From: Bacteroidaceae bacterium
GTDB taxonomy: Bacteria; Bacteroidota; Bacteroidia; Bacteroidales; Bacteroidaceae
DNA length: 43,147 nucleotides
Direction of reading: 5' to 3'
NCBI GenBank assembly: GCA_017445145.1
Contig: JAFSVI010000030.1
Span: 1-43,147, forward strand
In this document: positions 35,885 to 43,147 of the stretch, in pieces
Layout: every line of letters starts with the position of its first letter
Position numbering within the stretch: the stretch's first letter is position 1
Program-made: the position numbers and the translations under genes
The notes under the pieces: model-generated
Seen by the model: only the letters and a program-made list of their open reading frames with translations
What the model was told of the DNA's origin: nothing
The model's database searches: none

Positions 35885-38008
35885 CTACTCCCTAACCTCC
35901 ACCCACTTGAACACGGCGCCGTTCTTGCGCGCCGGGTCGGCGCCGGTGTAGTCCATGGAGTATGGGCTGCCGGTGGTGGGGCTCTTGCCGATGTAGCGGT
36001 TGTTGCTCAGACCCATGAGCATGAACTCGTGCTCCAGGTAGTCCTGGAAGAGGAACACCTCGGCCTTGGCCTCGTCGGTCGTCAGGCGGACGTCGCCCGG
36101 CAGGCCCGTGCCGGAGACCCACACATAGCGCCCGTCCTCACACTGCAGCACCACGCGTCCGTGGCCGCGGTTGAGCATGCGGAAGTGGGTCTGCGCGCTG
36201 TTGTCGCGGGCGTGGGTGTCGTGCATGAGGCCGTGGGGCAGTGCCGCCATGGGCTTGCCGGTGGCAAGGTTGATGATGCGCACGGTCTTGCCCACCGGCA
36301 TGTTGCCGCTGCGGTCGGCGCGGGGCTCGCCGACGGTGAAGTTGTCGAACAGCGCATAGCCGCCCTCGCGGCCGAGGCTGTTGAAGGCAAACAGGGCGTG
36401 GCGCGAACCCTGGAAGGTGATGAGCTGGTAGGAGAGCACCATCTCGCGGCCGGCGGGCACGAAGGTCTTGCCGTCGGTGCTGTAGAAGTATTGTGCGCGG
36501 TCGAGGTCGTACAGGCCCTTCATGCGCAGCCAGATGCGCGTGCCGGTGAGCTGCACGGGGATATCGACCGTGTCGTTGGTGGCCTGCTCGAACCAACGCA
36601 GCGTGTAGTCCTTCTTGGCGCCCTTCACAATACCGAGCCACGAGCACGGCACGTTGATGTTGCCCAGACCGGCCACGTCGCCCTCCTTCATGCCGCGGAT
36701 GTCGAGCTCCACGGTGGCCTCGGAGATGGGGCCTGTCACGCGCTGTGTGAGGCTGTTGCGCGCCCACATCAGCTGCTCGGCGGGCATGGCGGCGAGGCGC
36801 AGTTGGCCGCCGCGCAGCGCCCACTTCCTGTCATCGGGGTTGTGGTTCCACTGCCAGATGCGGGCGAGCTGCTTGCCGTTGAAGTCGTCGCTGCGGACGT
36901 AGGGGCCATGGGGCATGATGGCTTCGGCGTCGGCGGCCTCGGCGCCCTGCTGCGTACCCGGCTTGAACCAGGTGCGCGGCGCGCGCCCGAGGTTGCCCTC
37001 GAGGCCCACCATGGGCCAGCCATCGACCCACGTCATGGGCATGAGACACACGGTGCGCCCTATGCTGTGGAAGTCCTGCATGAACAGCGCCCACCACGAG
37101 CCGTCCTTGTACTGCACGATGCCGCCCTGGTGAGCGTTGCTGCACGCCGTGGCGTTGACGTCGGGGTCGGGCAACCCAAACGGCGTGCCGTCGTGGCCGA
37201 TGCGGTACTGCTCGCCGCGCGGCACCTGCGTGAGCGATGCGGCGTGGTAGCCGTAGGTCTCGTCGGCGGTGATGACGCGCGTCTCGTAGGGACCCCAGAT
37301 GTTGTCGGCGCGCGAGCACAGCGTGCGGCCGTTGGGGCGGTAGTCGGTGGAGATGAGGTAGTAGCGCCCGTCGATCTTGTACATGTGGTGGCCCTCGCCC
37401 ACGGCAGAGCCGTTGGGGATGATGACACGCTCGCTGCCTTCCACGGGGCCGCTCATGTCGGCTTTTAGCTCGGTGCATTTCACCTCGCCGTAGCCGTGGA
37501 TGGCATATATCTTGCCGTCGTCGTCGAAGAGCACGCCAAGGTCGTAGATGTTGCCGCGCATGTTGTGGTGTGTCCACGGGCCGCGGATGTCAGTGGCCGT
37601 GTAGCACTGCAGACCCTTGCCGTTGATGTTGGAGAACACGTAGAACGTGCCGCCCGAGTAGCGTATGCACGGTGCCCAGATGCCTTGGCCGTAGATCTCC
37701 TTGTGGTTGCGCAGGGAGAACTGGTCGTCGGTGAAGTCGAAGCGGTCGAAGCAGTAGCTGACGTTCTCCCAGTTGACGAGGTCGCGCGAATGGAGGATGA
37801 CCAGCCCCGGCACGCTGTGCATGGTGGTGCCGGCAAGGTAGTAGTCGTCGCCCACGCGCAGGATGTCGGGGTCGGAGAACTCATCGTAGAACAGCGGGTT
37901 GGTGAACGTGCCGTTGCCGTTGTCGGCCGTCCACGTCGTCGGGGCCTGGGCGGCGGCGCCCATGCAGGATGCCGCCGCCAGCATTAGTGTCAATAGTTGC
38001 TTTTTCAT
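35885..38008 (-). CDS. Secreted glycoside hydrolase family 43 enzyme
   Basis: 707 residues. Signal peptide 1-20 (MKKQLLTLMLAAASCMGAAA). The five-bladed propeller starts at NPLFYDEFSDPDILRVGDDY; the expected catalytic residues are Asp46 (base), Asp156 in IYDLGVLFDDDG (pKa modulator) and Glu205 in SAVGEGHHMYK (acid). A beta-sandwich follows (about 375-580, EATVELDIRGMKEGDVAGL), as in family members with a xylosidase-type C-terminal module, then a region of about 120 residues with VVLQCEDGRYVWVSG that resembles a fascin or ricin-like trefoil. Likely an arabinofuranosidase or xylosidase acting on plant polysaccharides; the subfamily is not determined. It has the best promoter in the window. Confidence 0.9.
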   Translation of the reverse strand: MKKQLLTLMLAAASCMGAAAQAPTTWTADNGNGTFTNPLFYDEFSDPDILRVGDDYYLAGTTMHSVPGLVILHSRDLVNWENVSYCFDRFDFTDDQFSLRNHKEIYGQGIWAPCIRYSGGTFYVFSNINGKGLQCYTATDIRGPWTHHNMRGNIYDLGVLFDDDGKIYAIHGYGEVKCTELKADMSGPVEGSERVIIPNGSAVGEGHHMYKIDGRYYLISTDYRPNGRTLCSRADNIWGPYETRVITADETYGYHAASLTQVPRGEQYRIGHDGTPFGLPDPDVNATACSNAHQGGIVQYKDGSWWALFMQDFHSIGRTVCLMPMTWVDGWPMVGLEGNLGRAPRTWFKPGTQQGAEAADAEAIMPHGPYVRSDDFNGKQLARIWQWNHNPDDRKWALRGGQLRLAAMPAEQLMWARNSLTQRVTGPISEATVELDIRGMKEGDVAGLGNINVPCSWLGIVKGAKKDYTLRWFEQATNDTVDIPVQLTGTRIWLRMKGLYDLDRAQYFYSTDGKTFVPAGREMVLSYQLITFQGSRHALFAFNSLGREGGYALFDNFTVGEPRADRSGNMPVGKTVRIINLATGKPMAALPHGLMHDTHARDNSAQTHFRMLNRGHGRVVLQCEDGRYVWVSGTGLPGDVRLTTDEAKAEVFLFQDYLEHEFMLMGLSNNRYIGKSPTTGSPYSMDYTGADPARKNGAVFKWVEVRE

Positions 38009-38043
38009 TGCTCAAGATGTTAGTAGTTGTGGCATTCTGTGGG

Positions 38044-38074
38044 CAAAGATAGCATATTCCTGCGAGATGGCAAA
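38044..38074 (-). promoter_or_regulatory. Strong Bacteroidales promoter of the GH43 gene
   Basis: TATCTTTG (38044-38051) and TTTG (38071-38074) on the minus strand are separated by exactly 19 bases, a full match to the TTTG-N19-TAnnTTTG consensus. The ATG at 38008 is 35 bases downstream. Confidence 0.8.
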
Positions 38075-38117
38075 CGTTGAGGCGGATTATTTGCTTTATC
38101 GCACGCAAAAAGGCACG

Positions 38118-40280
38118 TCAGAAGCGTACACGCGCCCCGGCGAGCACCACGATGCCCGGCTGAGGCACGTTGCCGAGGTCGTAGTATGTGGTGTTGGTGA
38201 GGTTCGTGGCCTCGGCCCACAGCTCGTAGTGGCGTGCCGTCCAGCGCAAGCGCACGTCGAGCGTGGCGTAGGGCGCGTAGGGCACCAGCTCCCCCGTGGG
38301 CTGAGTGCCGTCATATCGGATGTAGGACCCCTGGCGGTCCTGCCAACGCAGTGTCCAGGCGGCTGTGAGGCGGCTGTAGATGCGGTGCGCGAGGGTGGCC
38401 ACGAGCTTGTGGCGCAGGTATTCCATGGCGTAGTTGGACTTGTAGATGGGGGTGTCATCGCGGCGGTGCTGGTGCATGTAGGTGTAGGCCAGCGATGCCG
38501 TCTGCAGGTATGCCCCGGGGGTGCCGAAGGCGGCTGCCAGGTTGGCCTTGAGTTCTGCCTGTGCGCCGATGTTGTCGAGGTCGAAGTTGGCGCTGTGGTA
38601 GATGTCGTCGGGCGTGTACATCACCCAGTCGATCATGTGGGTGCCACGGTTGTAGAAGACGCGCGCCGTGGCCTGCACGACCTCGTCGCGCCACGCGGCG
38701 CCGAGCTGCACGCAGTGGCTCTCCTCGGCACGCAGGCCGCTGTTGCCCGCGTGCGTGGGCGCCTTATAATATAAATCGGTGAAGGTGGGCAGGCGGAAGC
38801 CCTTGTTGTAGGAGGCAAACAGGCGCAGACGCGCCACGGGGCGCCAGGCCACGTCAGCGCCGGGGTAGAGGCGCAGGCCGCCGCCTAAGCTGTTCCAGTT
38901 GGCCAGCAGACCCACGGAGGCTGTCAGGCGCTCCAGCGCCACGGTGTGTTCGGCGTTCAGGGCTATGTTCGTGCGGCGGTCGTGGCGCGTGTAGCGCAGC
39001 TCCTCGCCGCCGATGGCGGGCTGTGCGGCCGCGCTGAGTAAGGGGTGTCCCAGGTTGGTGCTGTAGATGCCCTCGCCGCGCAGCTCCACGCCCGCCGCCG
39101 TGTGGCCCGCCGCCCAAGCGCCGTCCAGCGACAGGCGCGTGCCGCCGACGTCGGTGCGGTGGAAGTTCTCGCCCGTGGCGGTGCCGCGGATAAGCTCGAA
39201 GTTGTCGGTCGAGCGCGTCCAATAGACCTCGGGCCGCACGCGCACGCGCCCCGTGGTCTCGGCTCCGAGGTTCACGATGATGCGGTTGTTGCGCTCCCAC
39301 TGGTCGGGGTAGGCGGCAGAGTAGAACGTGTTGGCGCCGTAGCTCTTGCGGCTCCACCCGGCTTGGAGATGGAGGGCGGCACCATCGGTCTGCCATTCGC
39401 CGCGAAGGAAGGCGTGGCCGCGGCTGAAGTCGGAGTTCGTCGTGGCGCCGTCAGAGCGTTGGTACCCGCCCGAGAGGCTCAAGCCCGCCGCCGACGTCTG
39501 GCTAACGGCCGCCGAGGACATGGCACCCGTGGCGAGGCTCACGCGCGCATCGCCGCCGAAGGTGCCGTAGCTGCCGCCGTGGGCACCGGCCTCGACCGCG
39601 AAGGCACACGGCCGCGACGCTTGTGCCTCGCCAGCGGGGTGGGGCAGGGGGGCTGCCTGCCTCGTCACGATGTTGATGGCGCCGCCAAAGGCCGAGGCAC
39701 CATACACGCGCGATGCGGCGCCCTCGAGCACCTCGATGCGCTCGATGTCCGTGAGGCCGACGGGGAAGTCGGCGGCGAGATGTCCGGTGTGGGGGTTGCT
39801 GATGTTGACGCCGTTCAGGAGAATGGTGATTTGGTCGAACGTGCCGCCATCGATGCTGATGTCCGTCTGAATACCAAAGCCTCCGCGCTGACGGACATCG
39901 ACGCCCGAGGCTAATTTCAAAAGGTCGTTGACGGTTTGCGCCGCCGACGCTTCAATCTCTTGTCGGCCGATGACGCCGACGATGCGGGCCGACTGCAGCT
40001 GCGTCAAGGGGGCCAGGCTGCCGGCCACGGTGACCTCGGAGAGCGAGGTGCCGCCGCCGTCGGGGCCGTCGTCGCCGCCCTCGTCGGCATTGGCTGCCGT
40101 CGTGCCGAAGGTGGTGATGCGCTTGGCATCGACCTTCTCGATACACACGCTGCCCAGCATGCCCACGGTGAGCACGCCGATGCGCACCGTGCGTCCCAGG
40201 CTGGCGAATACGGCCCAGCCGCCACGGGTGAAGTGGCGGAACGTCACCGGCTGCGGCGTGTGGGGTGTTGTTGTTTGCAT
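38118..40280 (-). CDS. TonB-dependent outer-membrane receptor
   Basis: 720 residues from ATG 40280 (MQTTTPHTPQPVTFRHF); the upstream frame crosses the promoter. The N-terminus is long: a basic, aromatic stretch (FRHFTRGGWAVFASLGR) precedes the hydrophobic signal core (IGVLTVGMLGSVC). A TonB-box-like LSEVTVAGS and the plug domain (VNDLLKLASGVDVRQRGG, ITILLNGVNISNPHTGH, RIEVLEGAASRVYG, GGAINIVTRQ) are followed by a 22-strand-type barrel ending in Phe (VVLAGARVRF). It resembles the BtuB/siderophore group more than SusC, and there is no SusD nearby. The substrate is unknown. An extra segment PLPHPAGEAQASR (DNA 39618-39662) interrupts the usual plug/barrel junction. Confidence 0.9.
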   Translation of the reverse strand: MQTTTPHTPQPVTFRHFTRGGWAVFASLGRTVRIGVLTVGMLGSVCIEKVDAKRITTFGTTAANADEGGDDGPDGGGTSLSEVTVAGSLAPLTQLQSARIVGVIGRQEIEASAAQTVNDLLKLASGVDVRQRGGFGIQTDISIDGGTFDQITILLNGVNISNPHTGHLAADFPVGLTDIERIEVLEGAASRVYGASAFGGAINIVTRQAAPLPHPAGEAQASRPCAFAVEAGAHGGSYGTFGGDARVSLATGAMSSAAVSQTSAAGLSLSGGYQRSDGATTNSDFSRGHAFLRGEWQTDGAALHLQAGWSRKSYGANTFYSAAYPDQWERNNRIIVNLGAETTGRVRVRPEVYWTRSTDNFELIRGTATGENFHRTDVGGTRLSLDGAWAAGHTAAGVELRGEGIYSTNLGHPLLSAAAQPAIGGEELRYTRHDRRTNIALNAEHTVALERLTASVGLLANWNSLGGGLRLYPGADVAWRPVARLRLFASYNKGFRLPTFTDLYYKAPTHAGNSGLRAEESHCVQLGAAWRDEVVQATARVFYNRGTHMIDWVMYTPDDIYHSANFDLDNIGAQAELKANLAAAFGTPGAYLQTASLAYTYMHQHRRDDTPIYKSNYAMEYLRHKLVATLAHRIYSRLTAAWTLRWQDRQGSYIRYDGTQPTGELVPYAPYATLDVRLRWTARHYELWAEATNLTNTTYYDLGNVPQPGIVVLAGARVRF

Positions 40281-40331
40281 AATGGTTTGAAAATAGGGGT
40301 TAACGGAGCGCGACGTTGCGCTTCCGGGGTG

Positions 40332-40339
40332 CAAAGGTA
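40332..40339 (-). promoter_or_regulatory. -7 promoter element for the TonB-dependent receptor
   Basis: TACCTTTG on the minus strand fits TAnnTTTG, 51 bases before the ATG at 40280. No -33 match at the right spacing. The leader is too short to hold a cobalamin riboswitch. Confidence 0.55.
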
Positions 40340-40413
40340 GCGCTTTATGGCGAAAAAAGGCTACGAAAGACAAAAAAACATGCCACGCGCAACGCGATGT
40401 TCAATCTTTTGCA

Positions 40414-40421
40414 TATCTTTG
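40414..40421 (+). promoter_or_regulatory. -7 promoter element for the PL11 lyase
   Basis: TATCTTTG fits TAnnTTTG, 27 bases before the ATG at 40449. It also shows that the 34 in-frame codons upstream of that ATG are not translated. Confidence 0.55.
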
Positions 40422-40448
40422 TGGCGCAAAAGCAGCACAACACATACT

Positions 40449-42731
40449 ATGAGAACAATGTTCATACTCCCTCTTCGCTACCCACTGGCTGCCATCGCCA
40501 TGGCAACCACCATGGGGCTGACAGCCAACGCACAGACACGCTACGACTACTCCCGCCTATGCTCCGAGCGCCTCGACAGAGGAGTGGTGGCGGTGCGCAC
40601 CAGCACAGACAGCGTGCTCGTCTCGTGGCGATACCTCCCCACCGACCCCTTGGCAACAACCTTCGAGGTCATGCGTGGCAGCAAGGTCATCGCGCGCCCC
40701 ACTGCCAACGACCCCACCTTCATCATGGACCACAACCCCAGCAACAAGAAGGTGACATACTCCGTCCGAGCCATCTATCCCAAGGGCTCCAACCCCGCCG
40801 CCGTGCCCGCCGCCGCCGTGCCCGCCGCTTCTCCGGCGGGTCACACCGCCGCTTTTCCGGCGGGTTCCGCCCGCGGCTCCTGGACGCTCCCCGCCGCCGC
40901 ACCCACGGGCTACATCGACATCCCCCTCACGCCCCCCGACTCGCTCACCGACGACCAGGGGCGCCGCGTGGGCTACGTGGCCAACGACGCCACCATGGCC
41001 GACCTCGACGGCGACGGGCGCATGGAGATAGTACTGAAGTGGGACCCCACCAACAGCCGCGACAACAGCCAGAGCGGCCTCACCTCGCCTACCATCTTCG
41101 AGGCCATCACCCTCGACGGGCGCAGCCTCTGGCGCGTCAACCTCGGGCGTAACATACGCAGCGGCGCCCATTACACCCCGTTCATCGTGGCCGACCTCGA
41201 CGGCGACGGAGCAGCGGAACTCGTATGCCGCACATCCGACGGCGTCACCGACGGCACGGGGACCGTCCTCGGCGACGCCGCTGCCGACCACCGCGTCATG
41301 CCCAATGCCGACACCCACTACGGCGCGCAGCGCTATCCACGCGAGGAGTTTCGCGGACCCGATGCCAAGCGACGCCGTGGCGGCTTCATCGACCGCGGAC
41401 CGGAATGGGTCACCGTGTTCGAGGGGCGCAGTGGACGCGCCATCGCCACCACCGACTACATCCCCGAGCGCGGCGAACTGAGCGCTTGGGGCGACAACTA
41501 CGCCAACCGCAGCGACCGCTTCCTGGCAGCATGTGCATACCTCGACGGACAGCACCTCAGCGCCATATTCTGCCGCGGCTACTACACGCGCACCGTCGTT
41601 GCCGCCTACGACTTCGACGGCACCACGCTGCGCCCGCGCTGGACCTTCGACACCAACACGCCCGAGTGGCGCGACTATGCCGGACAGGGCAACCACAACC
41701 TGCGCATCGGCGACGTCGATGGCGACGGCTGCGACGAGATCACCTACGGCTCCATGGCCATCGACCACGACGGCACCGGCCTCTACAACACAGGCTTCGG
41801 CCACGGCGACGCCATACACCTCACCGCCTTCTTCCCACCAGCCGCCGTGCCCGCCGCTTCTCCGGCGGGTTCCGCCGCCGCTGTGCCCGCCGCCTCTCCG
41901 GCGGGTCCCACCGCCGCCGTGCCCGCCGCCTCTCCGGCGGGTTCCACCGCCGCCGTGCCCGCCGCCTCTCCGGCGGGTCCCACCGACGCCCTGCAGGTGT
42001 GGGACTGCCACGAGAACCGCCGTGACGGCAGCGACTTCCGCGACGCCGCCACGGGGCAGGTGCTCTTCCAGCTGCTCTCCAACAAGGACGTGGGCCGCTG
42101 CATGGCTGCCGACATCGACCCCACCAACCCGGGCCTCGAGATGTGGTCGTCGGCCAGCGGTGGCATCTGCAACACGAGGGGCGAGGTCATCGACAGCACC
42201 GCACGCATACCCATCAACTTCGGCATCTGGTGGGACGGAGACCTACTGCGCGAGATGCTCGACCATGAGGCCGTGAGCAAGTACCGGTGGCAACGCCCAG
42301 CGTCACCTCAACCAAGCGGCGAGGCCAATGCCGCCCCGACATCCACCTCCGGCTATGGCGGCGACACACAGGAGGGCGAGGCCGGCAAGGCCCACTACGA
42401 CTTCAGCGGCTCCACATCGTGCCCACCCATCTTCCGCCTCGAAGGCACAGCCTTCAACAACGGCACCAAGAGCAACCCCTGCCTCTGCGCCGACGTCATC
42501 GGCGACTGGCGTGAGGAGGTGCTGGCGCGCACGCCCGACAGCCGCCACCTGCGTCTATACGTCTCGCCCATGCCTACCAAGTACCGCTTCCACACCTTCC
42601 TCGCTGACCCCGTCTATCGCCACAGCGTGACCATGCAGAACGTGGGCTACAACCAGCCCACAAACGTAGGCTTCTACTTCGGAGCCGAGCTTGAGGGCAG
42701 CGGACGCCTGTTCCGAGGCTGGCAGTTCTGA
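40449..42731 (+). CDS. Secreted rhamnogalacturonan lyase, PL11 family, with repeat inserts
   Basis: 760 residues. Signal peptide about 1-29 (LAAIAMATTMGLTANAQ). A small N-terminal beta domain (RLDRGVVAVRTSTDSVLVSWR) is followed by the eight-bladed propeller, whose calcium-binding loops are repeated Asp-rich motifs: MADLDGDGRMEIV, IVADLDGDGAAELV, RIGDVDGDGCDEI and AADIDPTNPGLEM. The end has CADVIGDWREEVLART and TFLADPVYRHSVTMQNVGYN, typical of YesW/YesX-like PL11 enzymes that cut the pectin rhamnogalacturonan I backbone. Members I know of are about 620 residues; three Ala/Pro/Gly-rich inserts (near residues 117-139, 465-512 and 616-647) account for the excess. The inserts fall between recognisable propeller segments, so activity is probably kept. 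Confidence 0.9.
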   Translation: MRTMFILPLRYPLAAIAMATTMGLTANAQTRYDYSRLCSERLDRGVVAVRTSTDSVLVSWRYLPTDPLATTFEVMRGSKVIARPTANDPTFIMDHNPSNKKVTYSVRAIYPKGSNPAAVPAAAVPAASPAGHTAAFPAGSARGSWTLPAAAPTGYIDIPLTPPDSLTDDQGRRVGYVANDATMADLDGDGRMEIVLKWDPTNSRDNSQSGLTSPTIFEAITLDGRSLWRVNLGRNIRSGAHYTPFIVADLDGDGAAELVCRTSDGVTDGTGTVLGDAAADHRVMPNADTHYGAQRYPREEFRGPDAKRRRGGFIDRGPEWVTVFEGRSGRAIATTDYIPERGELSAWGDNYANRSDRFLAACAYLDGQHLSAIFCRGYYTRTVVAAYDFDGTTLRPRWTFDTNTPEWRDYAGQGNHNLRIGDVDGDGCDEITYGSMAIDHDGTGLYNTGFGHGDAIHLTAFFPPAAVPAASPAGSAAAVPAASPAGPTAAVPAASPAGSTAAVPAASPAGPTDALQVWDCHENRRDGSDFRDAATGQVLFQLLSNKDVGRCMAADIDPTNPGLEMWSSASGGICNTRGEVIDSTARIPINFGIWWDGDLLREMLDHEAVSKYRWQRPASPQPSGEANAAPTSTSGYGGDTQEGEAGKAHYDFSGSTSCPPIFRLEGTAFNNGTKSNPCLCADVIGDWREEVLARTPDSRHLRLYVSPMPTKYRFHTFLADPVYRHSVTMQNVGYNQPTNVGFYFGAELEGSGRLFRGWQF
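40797..40866 (+). repeat. GC-rich repeat insert 1 in the PL11 gene
   Basis: Short repeats of GCCGTGCCCGCC are followed by two hairpin copies, 24 bases apart (from 40821 and 40845), of the form CCGCCGCTTcTCCGGCGGGT. The stem CCGCCG/CGGCGG folds on itself. The 21 bases at 40821-40841 recur exactly at 41850-41870. Encodes VPAASPAG-like residues. Confidence 0.85.
41842..41985 (+). repeat. 36-bp tandem repeat insert 2 in the PL11 gene
   Basis: Four units with an exact 36-base period: CCCGCCGC starts at 41850, 41886, 41922 and 41958. Each unit contains the self-complementary arms CCCGCCG and CGGCGGG with a 6-base loop and encodes VPAASPAG plus a variable Pro/Ser-Thr-Ala link. Confidence 0.92.
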
Positions 42732-42768
42732 GCCATGCCATTGCTCTACCCTTCGCAACGAATCCCAC

Positions 42769-42825
42769 GGCTTGTCCGAATCGCCTCCGGCCCAAGTGGC
42801 TTGCCCGAATCGCCTCCGGCCCCAA
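42769..42825. repeat. Direct repeat, two copies at 29-base spacing
   Basis: GGCTTG(T/C)CCGAATCGCCT followed by CCGGCCC occurs at 42769-42795 and again at 42798-42825, between the PL11 stop and the GH97 start. The copies differ by one base plus one extra C. Confidence 0.85.
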
Positions 42826-42906
42826 TTCCCTATCACAAACCTATAATTTCGTCTATTGCTGCGGCTGCCAGCCGCACCGTATTCACCATTCATCCTTCAA
42901 TCCCCT

Positions 42907-43147
42907 ATGCGTACACCCCTTCCTCTCCTTCTCCTCCTCTCCATCCCCGTTTGTGCCACGGCAGCACCCCAGGCACTGCGCCTGACCTCGCCCGATGGGC
43001 TCACCTACGTTGACATCAGCGCTGTCGGAGGGCGTGCCACCTACGCCGCTGGCTGCCGTAAGGTGCTTCCCGCCAAGAAGAAAGCAACACCCGCCGACAC
43101 CATCGACGTGCCACTGCTCGAGGCATCGCCCCTCGGCCTGAAGAGCA
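42907..43147 (+). CDS. Glycoside hydrolase family 97 enzyme, N-terminal part only
   Basis: 80 codons up to the window edge. Signal peptide (MRTPLPLLLLLSIPVCATAA), then the family-97 N-terminal sandwich pattern: LRLTSPDGLTYVDISAVGGR near the start and LLEASPLGLKS at the end, the position of the usual EPSPLGL motif. SusB-like GH97 enzymes act on alpha-glucosides or alpha-galactosides from plant material. A stretch of AT-richer DNA before it holds only a poor -7 match. It continues the plant-glycan gene set begun by GH43 and PL11. Confidence 0.75.
   Translation, partial: MRTPLPLLLLLSIPVCATAAPQALRLTSPDGLTYVDISAVGGRATYAAGCRKVLPAKKKATPADTIDVPLLEASPLGLKS

Noticed and set aside
35837-37468. 543-codon plus-strand frame opposite the GH43 gene
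   Set aside because: Antisense shadow that would start inside the bidirectional terminator.
40281-40448. Cobalamin riboswitch upstream of the TonB-dependent receptor
   Set aside because: The gap to the promoter element is only about 50 bases and shows no B12-box-like sequence.
40557-42011. 484-codon minus-strand frame opposite the PL11 gene
   Set aside because: Gly-rich translation of the repeat inserts and of the propeller gene in antisense; no support.

Overview
The window looks like GC-rich chromosomal DNA from a member of the Bacteroidales, most likely Prevotellaceae or a close relative; the genus cannot be fixed from this alone. Supporting signs: TAnnTTTG-type -7 promoter elements upstream of many genes (several with a TTTG or TTG element about 19-20 bases further up), no obvious Shine-Dalgarno use, a TamL-like Omp85 protein, a short CstA, a one-piece PurL, an EF-G2-type elongation factor paralogue, and secreted GH43, PL11 and GH97 enzymes. 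The strong GC bias at third codon positions produces long antisense shadow frames, which I left out.

Layout. 1-2343: the 3' part of an Omp85/TamL-type outer-membrane assembly gene. 2394-5687 (-): a large secreted endonuclease/exonuclease/phosphatase-fold protein followed by a 60-residue peptide gene. 5790-9099 (-): a Na+/phosphate cotransporter with a PhoU-like tail, then an OmpR-family regulator and its histidine kinase, probably one phosphate-related operon. 9219-17039 (-): a long co-directional run, read from the right: NAD kinase, ABC exporter, bile-acid/Na+ symporter-family protein, exonuclease III, CstA, DUF2207 protein. Divergent from it, 17255-21448 (+): pdxJ, DJ-1 family, ispD, recG. 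In this run ispD overlaps its upstream neighbour by ATGA, and recG seems to start at an ATA codon overlapping the ispD stop.

21541-22907 holds a 37-residue acidic peptide gene with its own promoter and terminator, a PHP-domain phosphoesterase (-) and a small membrane protein with ten consecutive histidines. 22991-29809 (-): CPA2 antiporter and MscS channel (an envelope-stress pair), a helix-hairpin-helix DUF4332 protein, a hemolysin III/PAQR membrane protein and an EF-G paralogue whose catalytic histidine is replaced by serine. A 530-base gap carries a 22-bp tandem repeat. 30341-35802 (+): a 56-residue ORF overlapping rpe, then purL and a small membrane-anchored protein. 35885-43147: GH43, a TonB-dependent receptor, a PL11 rhamnogalacturonan lyase and the start of a GH97 enzyme, together suggesting use of pectin and other plant glycans, without a SusC/SusD pair in view.

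The most unusual theme is GC-rich, partly hairpin-forming repeats placed in frame inside coding sequences: purL, the PL11 gene and, less strongly, recG and the TonB-dependent receptor. They encode Ala/Pro/Ser/Gly-rich linkers. I found no RNA gene, insertion sequence, CRISPR array or phage module.
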